Below, in pieces: positions 35,863-45,538 of a stretch of DNA of 64,000 nt; position 1 is the first letter of the stretch; every line of letters begins with the position of its first letter. The notes beneath the pieces were generated by a model that saw only the letters and a list, made by a program, of their open reading frames with translations, was not told the origin of the DNA and did no database searches. The DNA is from Candidatus Eiseniibacteriota bacterium (lineage in GTDB: Bacteria > Eisenbacteria > RBG-16-71-46 > CAIMUX01): the NCBI GenBank assembly GCA_016712505.1, contig JADJQY010000004.1, positions 124,001 through 188,000 of the forward strand, read 5' to 3'. Both the position numbers and the translations under genes were made by a program.

Positions 35863-37638
35863 TCAGGCCGCCTGATCCTCCGCCCCGTCGAGAATCCCGC
35901 CACGAAGCAGCAGTTCCTCGATCTCCTCCGCCGGCAAGGGTCGCGAGAAGAAGTATCCCTGGGCGTTGGAGCAGCCGAGTGCGGAGAGGAGCATGCGCTG
36001 TTCGGCCGTCTCGACCCCTTCGGCCACGACTTCGAGACCGAGGTTCCAGGCGAGCGCAAGGATGGTTCGCACGATGGCCGAGCCGCGCTTCTCGATCGTC
36101 ATGTTGCGCACGAAGGAACGATCGATCTTGAGGGTGTCGATCGGATAGCGGTGCAGCGCGGCGAGCGAGGAGTATCCGGTGCCGAAGTCGTCGATGAAGA
36201 GGCCGAGGCCGAGGCTCCGCATGCCGTGCAGAAGTTCGTCGATGCCGGCCGCGTTCCCCTGGAGAACCCCTTCGGTGATCTCGATCTTGAGGCTCTGGGG
36301 TGGCAGGCCGGTCTCGTCGAGCACCCGCTGGATCTGGGGGATCAGGCCGCGCTGGCCGAACTCGCGTGCCGACAGGTTGACCGCCACATACGGCTTGGGA
36401 TCCAGGGGAAAGCGACGATGCCAGTCCGCCGTGCGACGGCAGGCCTCCTCGAGCACGAACTGGCCGATCCGGACGATGATCCCGGTCTCTTCGGCCAGGG
36501 GCAGAAAGTCGTTGGGCGGAACCATGCCGCGATCCGGGTGGACCCAGCGCACGAGCGCCTCGAAGCCGAGGAGCCGCCCGGTCGAGAGCGCGACCACCGG
36601 TTGGAACATGAGCCGGAACTCGTTCGCCTCGACCGCGCGGCGGAGATCGTTCTCCAGGCGGAGCAGCTGCACCGCCTGGGAGTGCATCCCGGGCGCGAAC
36701 AGCTCGTAACGCCCCTTGCCCAGGCCCTTCGCCCGGGTGAGCGCGGTGTCGGCCGCGCGCAGGAGATCGGTGGCACGGATCATCTCCGGCGTGGCCATGG
36801 CGATCCCGATGCTGGCGGTGGCGAAAACCTCCTCCCCTTCGAGCAGGATGGGGCGAAGAAGTTCCTGTTGGATACGCTCGGCAATGCGCGTGGCGTCCTG
36901 GATCCCGCGGATGTCATCGAGGAGGATGGCGAACTCATCTCCACCGAATCGGGCCATGGTGTCCTCGACCCGGAGGCAGTTCTCGAAACGACGCGCGATC
37001 GCGAGGAGAAGCCGATCGGCCACGATGTGGCCGAGGCTCTCGTTCACCACCTTGAATCGATCGAGGTCGATACAGAGTACGGCGCAGAGCGAGTCGGGCT
37101 TGCGCCCGCGGCGAGCCATGGCCCGCTCGAGACGATCCAAGAACATCGTTCGGTTCGGCAAGCCGGTCAACGAATCATGCAGGATCTCGTGGCGGAGCCG
37201 CTCCTCGCTCTGCTGAAGCGCGATCATCGCCCGGTGCCGTTCGATCACATACCGCAACGAGCGCTCGAGCAACCCGGCTTCGAGCCGCTCGGCATCGATG
37301 CAGTCGGCGGCTCCCGCGTTCATCGCCTCGACCTCGAGCGCGGCGGCGTGCGGAACGATCGACTCGGGGGGTATCACGAGCACGATCGGGACCCGGATCC
37401 CGAGCTTTTCAACCTCGCGGATCAGCTCGATGCCGGACTGGGGCCCCAGCTCGTGTCCGACCAGACAGGCGTCGTAGCGATCGTCGCGAAGACGAGCCAG
37501 TCCGGCGGCGAAGGACTGCGCAGAGAGGAGATCGAACGAGGGCTGCTTGCTCCGAGAGAGACGCTCGCGGGCGAAGCCCAGGGCGTCCCGTTCGTCGTCG
37601 ATGACCAGGATCTTCCAGGTCTGCCCGTTACGATCCAT
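35863..37638 (-). CDS. REC-GGDEF-EAL cyclic-di-GMP regulator with a degenerate receiver
   Basis: 591 residues. Receiver-like domain (about 8-125): ILVIDDERDAL is intact, but the phosphoacceptor Asp is replaced by Gly61 (ACLVGHELGP). GGDEF domain (about 150-310): SLTGLPNRTMFLDRLERAM, with an intact FGGDEF at 231-236 and IDLDRFKVVN. EAL domain (about 325-585): FEALVRW at 359-365, NLSAREF, EITEG, IDDFGTGYSS, KIDRSFVRNM and EGVET, so the phosphodiesterase residues are present. The start is ATG 37638 behind GGAGG. It probably both makes and degrades cyclic di-GMP; the receiver probably works by protein contact rather than phosphorylation. Confidence 0.93.
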   Translation of the reverse strand: MDRNGQTWKILVIDDERDALGFARERLSRSKQPSFDLLSAQSFAAGLARLRDDRYDACLVGHELGPQSGIELIREVEKLGIRVPIVLVIPPESIVPHAAALEVEAMNAGAADCIDAERLEAGLLERSLRYVIERHRAMIALQQSEERLRHEILHDSLTGLPNRTMFLDRLERAMARRGRKPDSLCAVLCIDLDRFKVVNESLGHIVADRLLLAIARRFENCLRVEDTMARFGGDEFAILLDDIRGIQDATRIAERIQQELLRPILLEGEEVFATASIGIAMATPEMIRATDLLRAADTALTRAKGLGKGRYELFAPGMHSQAVQLLRLENDLRRAVEANEFRLMFQPVVALSTGRLLGFEALVRWVHPDRGMVPPNDFLPLAEETGIIVRIGQFVLEEACRRTADWHRRFPLDPKPYVAVNLSAREFGQRGLIPQIQRVLDETGLPPQSLKIEITEGVLQGNAAGIDELLHGMRSLGLGLFIDDFGTGYSSLAALHRYPIDTLKIDRSFVRNMTIEKRGSAIVRTILALAWNLGLEVVAEGVETAEQRMLLSALGCSNAQGYFFSRPLPAEEIEELLLRGGILDGAEDQAA

Positions 37639-37917
37639 CAAAGGACCTCCTGGGCGATGCGCGGAACAACCACGATGCGATCCTCACCGAGTCGAAGTCT
37701 CTTGGCCCCGCTTCGAGATGTGCGTGGGGGGCGGTTGACCACGCACTCCGCTTATCGGCGGAAGCCTCCGGGAACGTTTGGCGCCGATTCAGAAAGCCCA
37801 AGATCTTGCCAGTCAGCCGGTTCCCGGGCCGGTCAGGGCCAAGCGTCGCCTTCGAATCAGGATCGGCGCGGAAATTCGGCTTCGGAACGCGGTTTCTCGG
37901 GAACCGAAAGAATCTCG

Positions 37918-40863
37918 CTACTTCAGCCGGAGGAGGGGCTGGGTGTTTTCACCCTGACCGAGATCGAGGCGGACGAAGTAGAGCCCGGAGGCGAGAACCG
38001 CCCCGGCATCGCTGACCCCGCTCCAGCGGATCGAGTGGTCACCTGCCGGCATCACCTCGTCCCGGAGACGCGCGATACGCCGGCCCGCAGGGTCGAATAC
38101 CTCGATCCGCACCGGTGTTTCGCGCTCCAACGTGAAGCGGATGAAGGTCCGGCCGCGGAAGGGATTGGGGGCAATGGCGAACGGCTCGCGTTCCACGAGC
38201 TGGGGAGAGGGACGCGGCTCGGCCTCGATCCAGATGTCGTCGATCGCCGCCTCGACGATCGAATCTTCTCCATCGTCGCAGGCCACGAACCGGATACGGA
38301 CCGCGTCGGACAGGTCGATGAACGACTCGAGGGCGAAGGCGCGCTGCGTCCAGCTCGGCGCGGGGGCCGAGAGCTCTTCCAGCGTGGTCCAGGTCGCGCC
38401 GTCGTCGGACGAGGCCTCGACCCAGAGCGTTCCGTCCGCGGGAAAGAGCGCCAGGGCAAGCCACCGCCAGTACGACAGACTCGCACTCGCCGCAGCGGAG
38501 AGGTCGAGGCGGGGACCGAGCAGCGTGACGCAACCGTTGTCCACATCCGCGCGATCCGGCTCGACCTTGAGCTTCCCCTTGCCGGTCACGAAGCAGTACC
38601 CGTCACCACCGCGGTCTTCGCTCGGCTCCATCGGCGCACCACGGTAGCTGCTGCCGAACGGAATCATGCGGATCCACGCGCCTTCCTTGGTGTCTCCGGG
38701 GACACCAAGGGTCCAGCCGCGGTCCAGGCGCGCGTTGTCAGCCAGGACGGTTCGCTTGACCGAGAGCGGGATCGCCTCCGCCGCTCCGGGCTCACGGGCC
38801 ACATTGCCCGCGCCATCTCTCACCTCGAGCCGCAGCTCGATGGCGTCGCCGATCCGCCGGTCCCGCACCCAGCCCAGATACCGACCGGTCGTGTCGGGAA
38901 GGCACTCCGCGCTCCGCCAGGCTTCGCCCGGGGTCCGGTGGAACAGGCGCACCTCCTCGATCGAGGTGTAGTCTCGCGCCCGTACCCGCACGGCGAGCGA
39001 GTCCTGATTGTGGGCCAGGGAGCCGGCGGTCTCGAATTCGGATAGCACCGGCACGGCGCGATCGGAAAGCGTCACATCGACCAGGGTGCGCGCCCCAACC
39101 TCGACCGCCACGCCATCGAGCGTGCGCTGTTCCAGCTCCGCGTGGCGGACTTCGATGTCGTACTCCCCTGCAGGAATGAAGCCGGTCCAACGCCCGTCGG
39201 GGCCGCTGAGCCAGCGATGACTGTCGACCGTCACCGTCGCGCCCGAGACGAAGCCGCCTCCCGCGAAGCGCACCTGCCCTTCGACCCGACCGAAGCTCGC
39301 CCCCGCGGCCAGCACCGCCCCCCAGGCGTCGACCAATCCGTGGCCGGAGGCGTTGTCCTCCTCGACCTGGCCCTCCCGGCGCGCGGTTTGCATCAGGATC
39401 GTCTTGATCTCTTCCGCGGTCAGGTCGGGATTGACCTGTCGCATGAGCGCGATCACTCCGGCCACGTGGGGTCCGGCCATGGAAGTGCCGGACAAGAACG
39501 CGTACGCCCCCCCCAGATCCGGCACGCTGGAGTAGACCGCCACGCCCGGGGCGATGACCTCGGGCTTGATCGCGTTTCCCGGGCAACGCGACGGCCCACG
39601 ACTCGAAAAGGTGGCCAACGGGTACGGAAAGGTCGACGACTGCGCGTCGACCGCTCCGATCGAAAAGTTCCGCGTGGGGCTGTCGGCGCGACTGGCCGGA
39701 GAGAGAATCGTGCGACTATTCGGCCCGGAGTTTCCTGCGGAGAAGGTAACCACCACCCCTGCGGCCTCGCAGTTGTCGATCGCCGCCCACCAGCGTTGGT
39801 CGCACCAGCTGTAGTCGTGCCCATCGGTCGCATCGACCCCCCAGGAGTTCTGCACGACGTCGGGAACGTCGTCGCTCGTGCTGGGGTTTCCGTCCGGATC
39901 GGCCATCCACTGGAACGCATCGATCACGGCATTGTTCAACGACGGGCCGAGCGGCCGAAGCAGCGGATTCGCCGCGATCCACTCCGCCCCCCACGCCACC
40001 CCGACCGTGTCCCCCGTCTCGGCCGAGAGCCCGGTCATCGTCCCCATCACGTGGGTCCCGTGCCGATCGCCGTCACTCGGCGTGTTGTCCACGCCGATGT
40101 AGTTTCGCCAACAGGTCGCCGCCGGGGCGTGCAGTCCCCTCCACCGATCGCGCAGTGCCACGTGCGCGCCGTCCACCCCCGTATCGAGGTTCGCCACGAT
40201 CGTTCCTTCGCCGGTGACCCCCAGTTCGCGCCACACTCGGTCCGCCTGGATTGCCCGCAGGCCGGGAGCGATCCCCGAGCCCCCGCGGCGATTCGCCTCG
40301 CGCAGCGCCTTGGCGGTGGTCAGTTCTTCGGTCGTCGGGGTGATCGGAACGATCAGTACCGGCTGGAAGTTGGGCTCGATCCGCACCACCTCCTGCCGCT
40401 GGGCGAGCGGCGCAAGCGTCCGCGCGCGCACGTCCACCACGACCAGGTTCGCGATCCAGTAAGGCGTGAAACCCCGCACCTCGCCGCGTGCGCGGAGCCG
40501 CTCCAACTCCGCCAGCAGCGGCTCCTGGGTGCGCGTCGCATGCTCCTGCAGTGTCAGCACCACCGACCGATGCCGCTCCGCCCGGCTCGCCGCCCGGGCG
40601 GTGAGCGACCGGTCGAGCGCCGCAAGCTCGGTCCCGGGATCCAGACTGATGATGACCGAGATGAACTCATCGGCCCCGGCGTCCTGGAGTCGCGCGGCGA
40701 CGCCGGGGCCGAGCTCGCCCGCCCAGGCACCAGACGGCTGCGCCCCGATCAGTGCGGCAAGCAGAAGCGCACGCCCTCCCGGCCATGTGCGAGCCAGGCT
40801 CGCCCAGGCGATAGGTGCGGCGAGATCCGATGTGCGGCGCATTTCTCCCTGCCCATTCGACAT
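37918..40863 (-). CDS. Secreted subtilisin-like (S8) protease with C-terminal FlgD-like sorting domain
   Basis: 981 residues. A signal region ends at about 48 (PSGAWA), followed by a propeptide-like segment (about 60-165). Catalytic domain about 215-530: Asp227 (ANLDTGVDG), His268 (GDRHGTHVMG), oxyanion Asn in FSAGNSGPN and Ser461 (LSGTSMAGPHVAG). Then carboxypeptidase-regulatory-like/Ig segments (about 540-700), a galactose-binding/MAM-like region and the terminal domain (APNPFRGRTFIRF, IRWSGVSDAG, ASGLYFVRLDL). It is probably exported and attached or released by the T9SS-like route. ATG 40842, with AGGGAGAA directly before it, is an alternative start. Confidence 0.93.
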   Translation of the reverse strand: MSNGQGEMRRTSDLAAPIAWASLARTWPGGRALLLAALIGAQPSGAWAGELGPGVAARLQDAGADEFISVIISLDPGTELAALDRSLTARAASRAERHRSVVLTLQEHATRTQEPLLAELERLRARGEVRGFTPYWIANLVVVDVRARTLAPLAQRQEVVRIEPNFQPVLIVPITPTTEELTTAKALREANRRGGSGIAPGLRAIQADRVWRELGVTGEGTIVANLDTGVDGAHVALRDRWRGLHAPAATCWRNYIGVDNTPSDGDRHGTHVMGTMTGLSAETGDTVGVAWGAEWIAANPLLRPLGPSLNNAVIDAFQWMADPDGNPSTSDDVPDVVQNSWGVDATDGHDYSWCDQRWWAAIDNCEAAGVVVTFSAGNSGPNSRTILSPASRADSPTRNFSIGAVDAQSSTFPYPLATFSSRGPSRCPGNAIKPEVIAPGVAVYSSVPDLGGAYAFLSGTSMAGPHVAGVIALMRQVNPDLTAEEIKTILMQTARREGQVEEDNASGHGLVDAWGAVLAAGASFGRVEGQVRFAGGGFVSGATVTVDSHRWLSGPDGRWTGFIPAGEYDIEVRHAELEQRTLDGVAVEVGARTLVDVTLSDRAVPVLSEFETAGSLAHNQDSLAVRVRARDYTSIEEVRLFHRTPGEAWRSAECLPDTTGRYLGWVRDRRIGDAIELRLEVRDGAGNVAREPGAAEAIPLSVKRTVLADNARLDRGWTLGVPGDTKEGAWIRMIPFGSSYRGAPMEPSEDRGGDGYCFVTGKGKLKVEPDRADVDNGCVTLLGPRLDLSAAASASLSYWRWLALALFPADGTLWVEASSDDGATWTTLEELSAPAPSWTQRAFALESFIDLSDAVRIRFVACDDGEDSIVEAAIDDIWIEAEPRPSPQLVEREPFAIAPNPFRGRTFIRFTLERETPVRIEVFDPAGRRIARLRDEVMPAGDHSIRWSGVSDAGAVLASGLYFVRLDLGQGENTQPLLRLK

Positions 40864-41557
40864 GCTGGCGTCCCTGATCCTCGCGCGCGGTTGATGCCGC
40901 ATCGTAGCAGGTCAGTAGCCGCAACGGCCAGGGTCACTACCGGATCGCGTCGTGGCCCACCCGCCACGGCACCCCGCCACGGTGTCGAGGTGCCGTCGAG
41001 AGCCCGGTGGCGCCGTTCGCACCACGAGGGAGTCAACGTCGTCAAATCAGGCGCCGCAGGCATTACTTGTGGCCGACCACGGCCTACTGAGCAGGACATC
41101 CTCCGGTACGGGCGCGGTAGACCCACGCAGCCATCGGCGCCTAGCCGATGGCTGGCCCAGCGGTAGCACCGGACGCCAGCGCAACGGACACGGCTCCACC
41201 TGTCCTCGGGCCTGCCTCCCTGTCCACATAGTGCGGCTACGTTTGCACGACCGCGGAAAGTTCTGCGACCATCGGCGTGTGCTCGCCGGCAGGATTGCAA
41301 CGGTGTGAGCAGCGCCACTCGGAGCCCCCGGCGAGGGCGTGCGGGTGGCATCAAACAGCGCAGGCAGCTGAGTGCGGTTTGGACGCGACGAATGCGACGT
41401 GGGGTTGTGCCCGCACCCCATCGTGGCTTTCGGTGTTCACGGTACCTGCGCAGCACCCGGGGGCATGACGCCCCGCGCGGCATACCTGGGACGCGATTTG
41501 TGTAAGACCGATCGAAGCTCAGGGGATGCCGCTAGGCGCGGCATCCCCCGGTCCTGG
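40864..41557. other. Gene-poor region of about 690 bp with hairpins
   Basis: No gene is supported. It contains a hairpin in GCCATCGGC-N5-GCCGATGGC (about 41132-41154) and, at 41522-41548, a perfect 11-bp hairpin that probably terminates the minus-strand gene at 41558. Base composition and frames look non-coding; it might hold decayed genes or an unrecognised RNA. Confidence 0.4.
41522..41548 (-). terminator. Hairpin downstream of the small secreted protein gene
   Basis: GGGGATGCCGC (41522-41532) pairs perfectly with GCGGCATCCCC (41538-41548), loop TAGGC. It lies 10 bp past the stop of the minus-strand gene at 41558. There is no strong T tract. Confidence 0.55.
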
Positions 41558-41992
41558 CTACTCCCACTCAGGGCCGTACATGTTAAACTCCAAAGGGGGG
41601 CAGACGCACACGACACATTTCCCGAAACTGACCACCTGGCCATCGCCGACGTAGTAGTCGAGCTTCGTGCACGGATCTTCGATCGCGGCGCAGGTCATCG
41701 CGGACACATCCCAGTACTGGTTCACGTCCGAACCGGTGAGCATGAGTTGCACCCAGCCACTCGGTGGCGAGTTGTACGGGCCTTTCTGACTTCCGTTTTC
41801 ATCCCTGAAGTAGACATGGACGCCGGACACAGGGTCCCCTGGCGCGCACTCGAGGACTGTTCTGACTTCCACCCAGGCGGTTGGAACACCCGGCTTGGCG
41901 GGTGGCGGCGGTCCGAAGTATTGGCGGATGGCGGCACTCGCGGGAGTGATCGCCGTGGTGGCCAAAAGGCAGGATACGAGAAGTGATCGCAT
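41558..41992 (-). CDS. Small secreted Cys-rich protein of unknown function
   Basis: 144 residues from ATG 41992, chosen because AGGAGAG lies upstream and a signal peptide (RSLLVSCLLATTAITPASA) follows. The mature part has WVEVRTVLECAPGDPVSGVH, then VYFRDENGSQKG, then a cluster of Cys (MTCAAIEDPC, GKCVVCVCPP). No family recognised. It stands alone between two gene-poor stretches. Confidence 0.65.
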   Translation of the reverse strand: MRSLLVSCLLATTAITPASAAIRQYFGPPPPAKPGVPTAWVEVRTVLECAPGDPVSGVHVYFRDENGSQKGPYNSPPSGWVQLMLTGSDVNQYWDVSAMTCAAIEDPCTKLDYYVGDGQVVSFGKCVVCVCPPLEFNMYGPEWE

Positions 41993-42432
41993 TTGACTCT
42001 CCTTTGCCAATCTGTGGTGCGGCCATGGACTAGCAATAGGGGGGTGTAATCACCGTACTCGAGCGGCCGCGAGGGCGCAACTTCATTTCACGTCGAAGAC
42101 GGAGCAAAACCTCGGACTCGCAACACGAGCTGGCTCGCGTGAAGCGGAAGCTAGATGCGCCTGACCCGTCGAGTGCCATCGTGAACCCATGACCTTCCCG
42201 GCACAATGGATCCTCGCGATACCAGTGCATCTCGCTCGCGCCAGGATGACGCATCCTAGGCTGCGAGCTCGGCTACGACTTCGCGTGCAGGTGCAACGCG
42301 CGCGCCCGCACCGGCGCCGCGAGCGCAGGTCGACACGTTCCGCAGAGATCACGGCTCGCCGCCACCGCCTGGCAGAGAAAACCCGCGCCGCGGATCACTC
42401 CGCGGCGCGGGGGCCTGAGGGACGAAACGGGT
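41993..42432. other. Intergenic region with the PilZ-gene terminator
   Basis: About 440 bp without a supported gene. It contains the terminator at 42382-42411 and the AGGAG site of the small secreted protein gene at its left end. Short frames are Arg-rich shadows of GC-rich sequence. Confidence 0.4.
42382..42411 (-). terminator. Rho-independent terminator of the PilZ gene
   Basis: Perfect 12-bp stem CCCGCGCCGCGG / CCGCGGCGCGGG with a 6-nt loop (42394-42399). On the minus strand it is followed by TTTTCTC, and it lies 21 bp past the PilZ stop codon. Confidence 0.85.
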
Positions 42433-42843
42433 TTAGGCGGCGCGCTTCTTGATGCCGATGTGGGCGGCGAGTTCGGCCAGGGCGCCGGCGGGGTCGGGGG
42501 TGTTGTAGACCACGAGGTTCTTCAGGTGCTCGAAGCTCTCGGATTCGAGGGCGGTGAACTCGATGCCGACGCCGTGGGGTTCGGTGCGGGCGATGCGACC
42601 GTAGGCGCGGACCTTGAGTTGGCTCTCGGGACCGGCGAAGTGGACCGTGGCGGAGCAGGGAGCACCGAGATCGGGACGTTCGGCGCAGCGCAGGAAGAAG
42701 CCTTTCATGCTGACGTCGCGGGTGCGCCCCATGACGCGCGTCTCCGGCGTGAGCTGAAGTTCGGCTTCGAGGTCGAGAGCGACGCGCTGAAACTCCCGGC
42801 GGTTCCAACCCTGCGTCTGATTCAACACCGCGGACTGAGTCAT
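42433..42843 (-). CDS. PilZ-domain cyclic-di-GMP receptor
   Basis: 136 residues, essentially one PilZ domain. The cyclic-di-GMP binding signature is present: RREFQR (RxxxR, about 15-20) followed by DVSMKGFFL (DxSxxG). Strands ATVHFAG and VRAYGRIARTEPHGVGIEF complete the barrel, with a short helical tail. ATG 42843 follows AGGAGGG. With the GGDEF/EAL proteins elsewhere in the window it points to cyclic-di-GMP control of surface functions; the direct target is unknown. Confidence 0.9.
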   Translation of the reverse strand: MTQSAVLNQTQGWNRREFQRVALDLEAELQLTPETRVMGRTRDVSMKGFFLRCAERPDLGAPCSATVHFAGPESQLKVRAYGRIARTEPHGVGIEFTALESESFEHLKNLVVYNTPDPAGALAELAAHIGIKKRAA

Positions 42844-42941
42844 GAAGTCCCTCCTGGCGATCCACGCCCAGTTCAGTGGATCGGCAGGAGGGGAACCGAG
42901 GTTTAGGGGGTTTTCGCCCAGGGGCGGAACTTTCCCTGGGG

Positions 42942-44207
42942 CTATCCCTCGTCGAAACGAATGAGGGAATCGGCGGGCGTGGTGGTGCCTCCGGGAGACT
43001 GAGACCCGATGAGGCCGCGCCACTTCTGGGCGACTCCGGACTCGCCGGCGCGTTCGGCGGAAGCGGCGAGGCGTTCGAACATGGCGGAGCCCCCGTCCAG
43101 GGCGAGGAGACCTTGCGCGACGCGGTCGGACTCGGCACGCTGGCCGGAGCCGAGGAGCGCCTCGTAGCCCTGGAGTGAGGCGTTGGCCACCGCGACGAGC
43201 TGCTGCTCCACGAAGGTCCGCTTGCGGTCTCCGGTGGGGAGGGAGTCGGCCGAAGCCTTGGCGGTCACGGCGCGTGACAGAAGTGATTCGAGTCGGCCGG
43301 CCATGTTGTCGGTGCACTCGACGAAGTCGCGGTACCGCCGCTTCTCGTAGAGGAGGTCCGAGATCGCGATACCGATCTTGCGCCGCGCGTCGGTGTACCC
43401 CTCTCCCTTCCGCTTCAGATGATCGAAGAGGGCGAGGGTGCTGTCGCGCTGGTCGAGCGCGACGTCGAGGCGCGGCAGGTCATCCAAGGTGGTGGCGTCG
43501 GTGCGCGCGGCGAGAATCTGCGCGGCCAGTCCGGCGCGTCGGACCGTCAGTGCCTCCCGGGCGGAGCGTTCCTTCTTGGAGATCTCGGTGATAGCCCCGA
43601 GTACGACCGTGGCACGGGCCTGCGCGAAGCGAGGATCCTGAGCGACGCCATTGTCATAGAGCCAGAGGTAGTGTTCGAGCGCTTCCTTCGGCTGGTCGGC
43701 CTCGGCGAGCGCTTCGGCCAGGGCGAGGCGCGCGGTGGGATCGGACTCGCGCCCCTTGAGCGCGGTGCGGGCCACGCCGACGGCGCCGTCGCCGGAGGTG
43801 GTCGCCTCCGCCTGGGTCAGGAACTGCTGCGGGGCGAGATAGCCGCGAAGGCGTCCGCGGACCTTTCCGTCGGGCTCGATGAACACCATCGTGGGATAGG
43901 CCTGGACCTTGTACTGGCTGGCGAGGTCGCGCTGCTTCTCCGCGTCGATCTTGAGCGGAATGGTCTTCTCTGCGAGCCACTCCTGCACCTTGGGGTCCTT
44001 CCAGGTGTTCTTGTCCAGCATCTTGCAGGGGCCGCACCAGGTGGCATAGAAGTCGACCATGACCAGCTTCTTCTCCTTGCCGGCAGCCTTGAGCGCCTCG
44101 GCGAAGGGGAGATCGCGGAACGGCGCCTCAGCGCGCGCACCAACCGTCGAGAGCAGCAAGAGGGCGAGGAAGAGGGCGAGGCGGATCGCGGTCCACGAAC
44201 GCTGCAT
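42942..44207 (-). CDS. Periplasmic thioredoxin-domain protein with a long helical repeat region
   Basis: 421 residues with a signal peptide (about 1-26). Thioredoxin domain (about 28-140): LVMVDFYATWCGPCKMLDKN with redox Cys58 and Cys61 and the cis-Pro in AYPTMVFIEPDG. The remaining 270 residues are helical TPR-like hairpins (ARLALAEALAEADQPKEALE, then HYLWLYDNGVAQDPRFAQA). A DsbD/TlpA-like role in thiol exchange of exported proteins is plausible, since the neighbouring secreted proteins are rich in Cys pairs. It sits 123 bp downstream of the barrel-like gene in the same orientation. Confidence 0.85.
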   Translation of the reverse strand: MQRSWTAIRLALFLALLLLSTVGARAEAPFRDLPFAEALKAAGKEKKLVMVDFYATWCGPCKMLDKNTWKDPKVQEWLAEKTIPLKIDAEKQRDLASQYKVQAYPTMVFIEPDGKVRGRLRGYLAPQQFLTQAEATTSGDGAVGVARTALKGRESDPTARLALAEALAEADQPKEALEHYLWLYDNGVAQDPRFAQARATVVLGAITEISKKERSAREALTVRRAGLAAQILAARTDATTLDDLPRLDVALDQRDSTLALFDHLKRKGEGYTDARRKIGIAISDLLYEKRRYRDFVECTDNMAGRLESLLSRAVTAKASADSLPTGDRKRTFVEQQLVAVANASLQGYEALLGSGQRAESDRVAQGLLALDGGSAMFERLAASAERAGESGVAQKWRGLIGSQSPGGTTTPADSLIRFDEG

Positions 44208-44330
44208 GAGGTCCTCACAGGCTCGAACCAGGCCGGTTCGTAGGCTTCGGTTTGGGGATGGTGTCTGGGCTCAGCCCTGCCCCAACGGTACCCGACCGGG
44301 CCGCCCCGACGCCACGCGTCTCTGCCCCGA

Positions 44331-45536
44331 CTAGTCCCCGAAGAGGGAGAAGCCGAGCGAGGCCATCCAGCCGGCAGCCGAGACTTCCGGTCGCGGCGCG
44401 CCTGAAACGGTGCGCGGACGAAGTGTGGCCGCGAGGTAACGGGCACCGAGATCGATGCGTCCGACACGCCCCATCGAGTACGCGAGGGCCGGACCGAACT
44501 CGAAGGCGTCTCCTTCCTGCCCGGGTGCGTCGGCGTCGCTGAAGTTCATCCAAGCCCCGCCGAAGCCGAGCGTTACCACCGGGGAGAGATCGCGCTCGCA
44601 AGAAGCAGAGAGGCCGAGCTGCGTCCCCGCGCTGGTCTTGAGCGAGGCGACGGCGTCCGAACCGACGGCCGACTCGTGGGCGACGTTGTCCGACTTGGCC
44701 ACCAGGCGCGCGACCAGCGAGGCCCGATTCGGGGTGCCGGCGCGATGCAACCCGAGCTGCAGTTCGAGCTGATCCCCCTCTTCGAAGACGGTGGTGGGGC
44801 CGAGTTCATCCCGGGCATAGAGACGGTAGGTGGCGTCCAGTCGCACCGGGGCTTCCCCCTGGTCGTCGATGCCGAGGTCGAGGCCGAAGGAGACCGAGCC
44901 TTCCCGGCCGGGCCGATACTCGCCGCCGTGGGCGAGGAGCACATATTCACCATGCTCCACCACGCCGCCGCCGAACCCGACCAGCACTCGCTCGCCGGCG
45001 GGCAACGCCGCGGCGGCGCCGGCACTCCAGTCGAAGCCACGACCGTACTCATCGAGGCGGAAGCCGAGTAGCGGCTGGCCGAGTAGACGCGCCAGCGCGA
45101 ATTGATCGAGGGTGAGCTCACGCTTGCCCGAGGGGAGGTTCACTCCGGCCTGGAGGAGCAAGCGATCGCCCAACAGGCGCCAGACGGCCTGCGCGGTCAC
45201 GTCGGCCGCTCCGTCGATCGAGATCTCGTCTGCGCCGGTGGACGCTCCGAGATCGAGCGACGAACCGGCAGCGGCCGAGGTGATCACGAGATCGGCCGTA
45301 GGGTGCAGCGCGAGGGAACCGACGATCGGGGCGTGCATCTGCGCGATCTTGGTCTTGACCCCGGCGGAATCCGACTCGAGGGTCCAGGCACGGTAGCTGA
45401 GTGGGAGGCGGAGTGTGCCGTGCAGGTTCGCCGCTTCGGCGGGAGCGAGCTGCGCGAACGCCAGCGCCGCGACGCAGGACAGGGCGAGAGCCGAGGCCAT
45501 CCAGGACCGATGCGACGAGGTGAACATCGGAAACAT
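44331..45536 (-). CDS. Outer-membrane beta-barrel-like protein
   Basis: 401 residues from ATG 45536, GGAGG 5 nt upstream. A signal peptide ends near PAEAA. The body shows alternating amphipathic strands (AVWRLLGDRLLLQAGVNLPS, then GKRELTLDQFALA, then LLGFRLDEYGRGFDWSAGAA, then FGLDLGIDDQGEAPVRLDA) and ends in VSAAGWMASLGFSLFGD; a terminal aromatic-rich strand is typical of barrels. Function unknown. Its start lies just past the stop of the upstream CsgG-like lipoprotein gene, so the genes are coupled. Confidence 0.65.
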   Translation of the reverse strand: MFPMFTSSHRSWMASALALSCVAALAFAQLAPAEAANLHGTLRLPLSYRAWTLESDSAGVKTKIAQMHAPIVGSLALHPTADLVITSAAAGSSLDLGASTGADEISIDGAADVTAQAVWRLLGDRLLLQAGVNLPSGKRELTLDQFALARLLGQPLLGFRLDEYGRGFDWSAGAAAALPAGERVLVGFGGGVVEHGEYVLLAHGGEYRPGREGSVSFGLDLGIDDQGEAPVRLDATYRLYARDELGPTTVFEEGDQLELQLGLHRAGTPNRASLVARLVAKSDNVAHESAVGSDAVASLKTSAGTQLGLSASCERDLSPVVTLGFGGAWMNFSDADAPGQEGDAFEFGPALAYSMGRVGRIDLGARYLAATLRPRTVSGAPRPEVSAAGWMASLGFSLFGD

Positions 45537-45538
45537 CA

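Noticed and set aside
35698..39045. A 1,115-codon plus-strand frame across the GGDEF-EAL and protease genes
   Set aside because: It is antisense to two strong genes and crosses the intergenic gap between them; composition is typical of a shadow.
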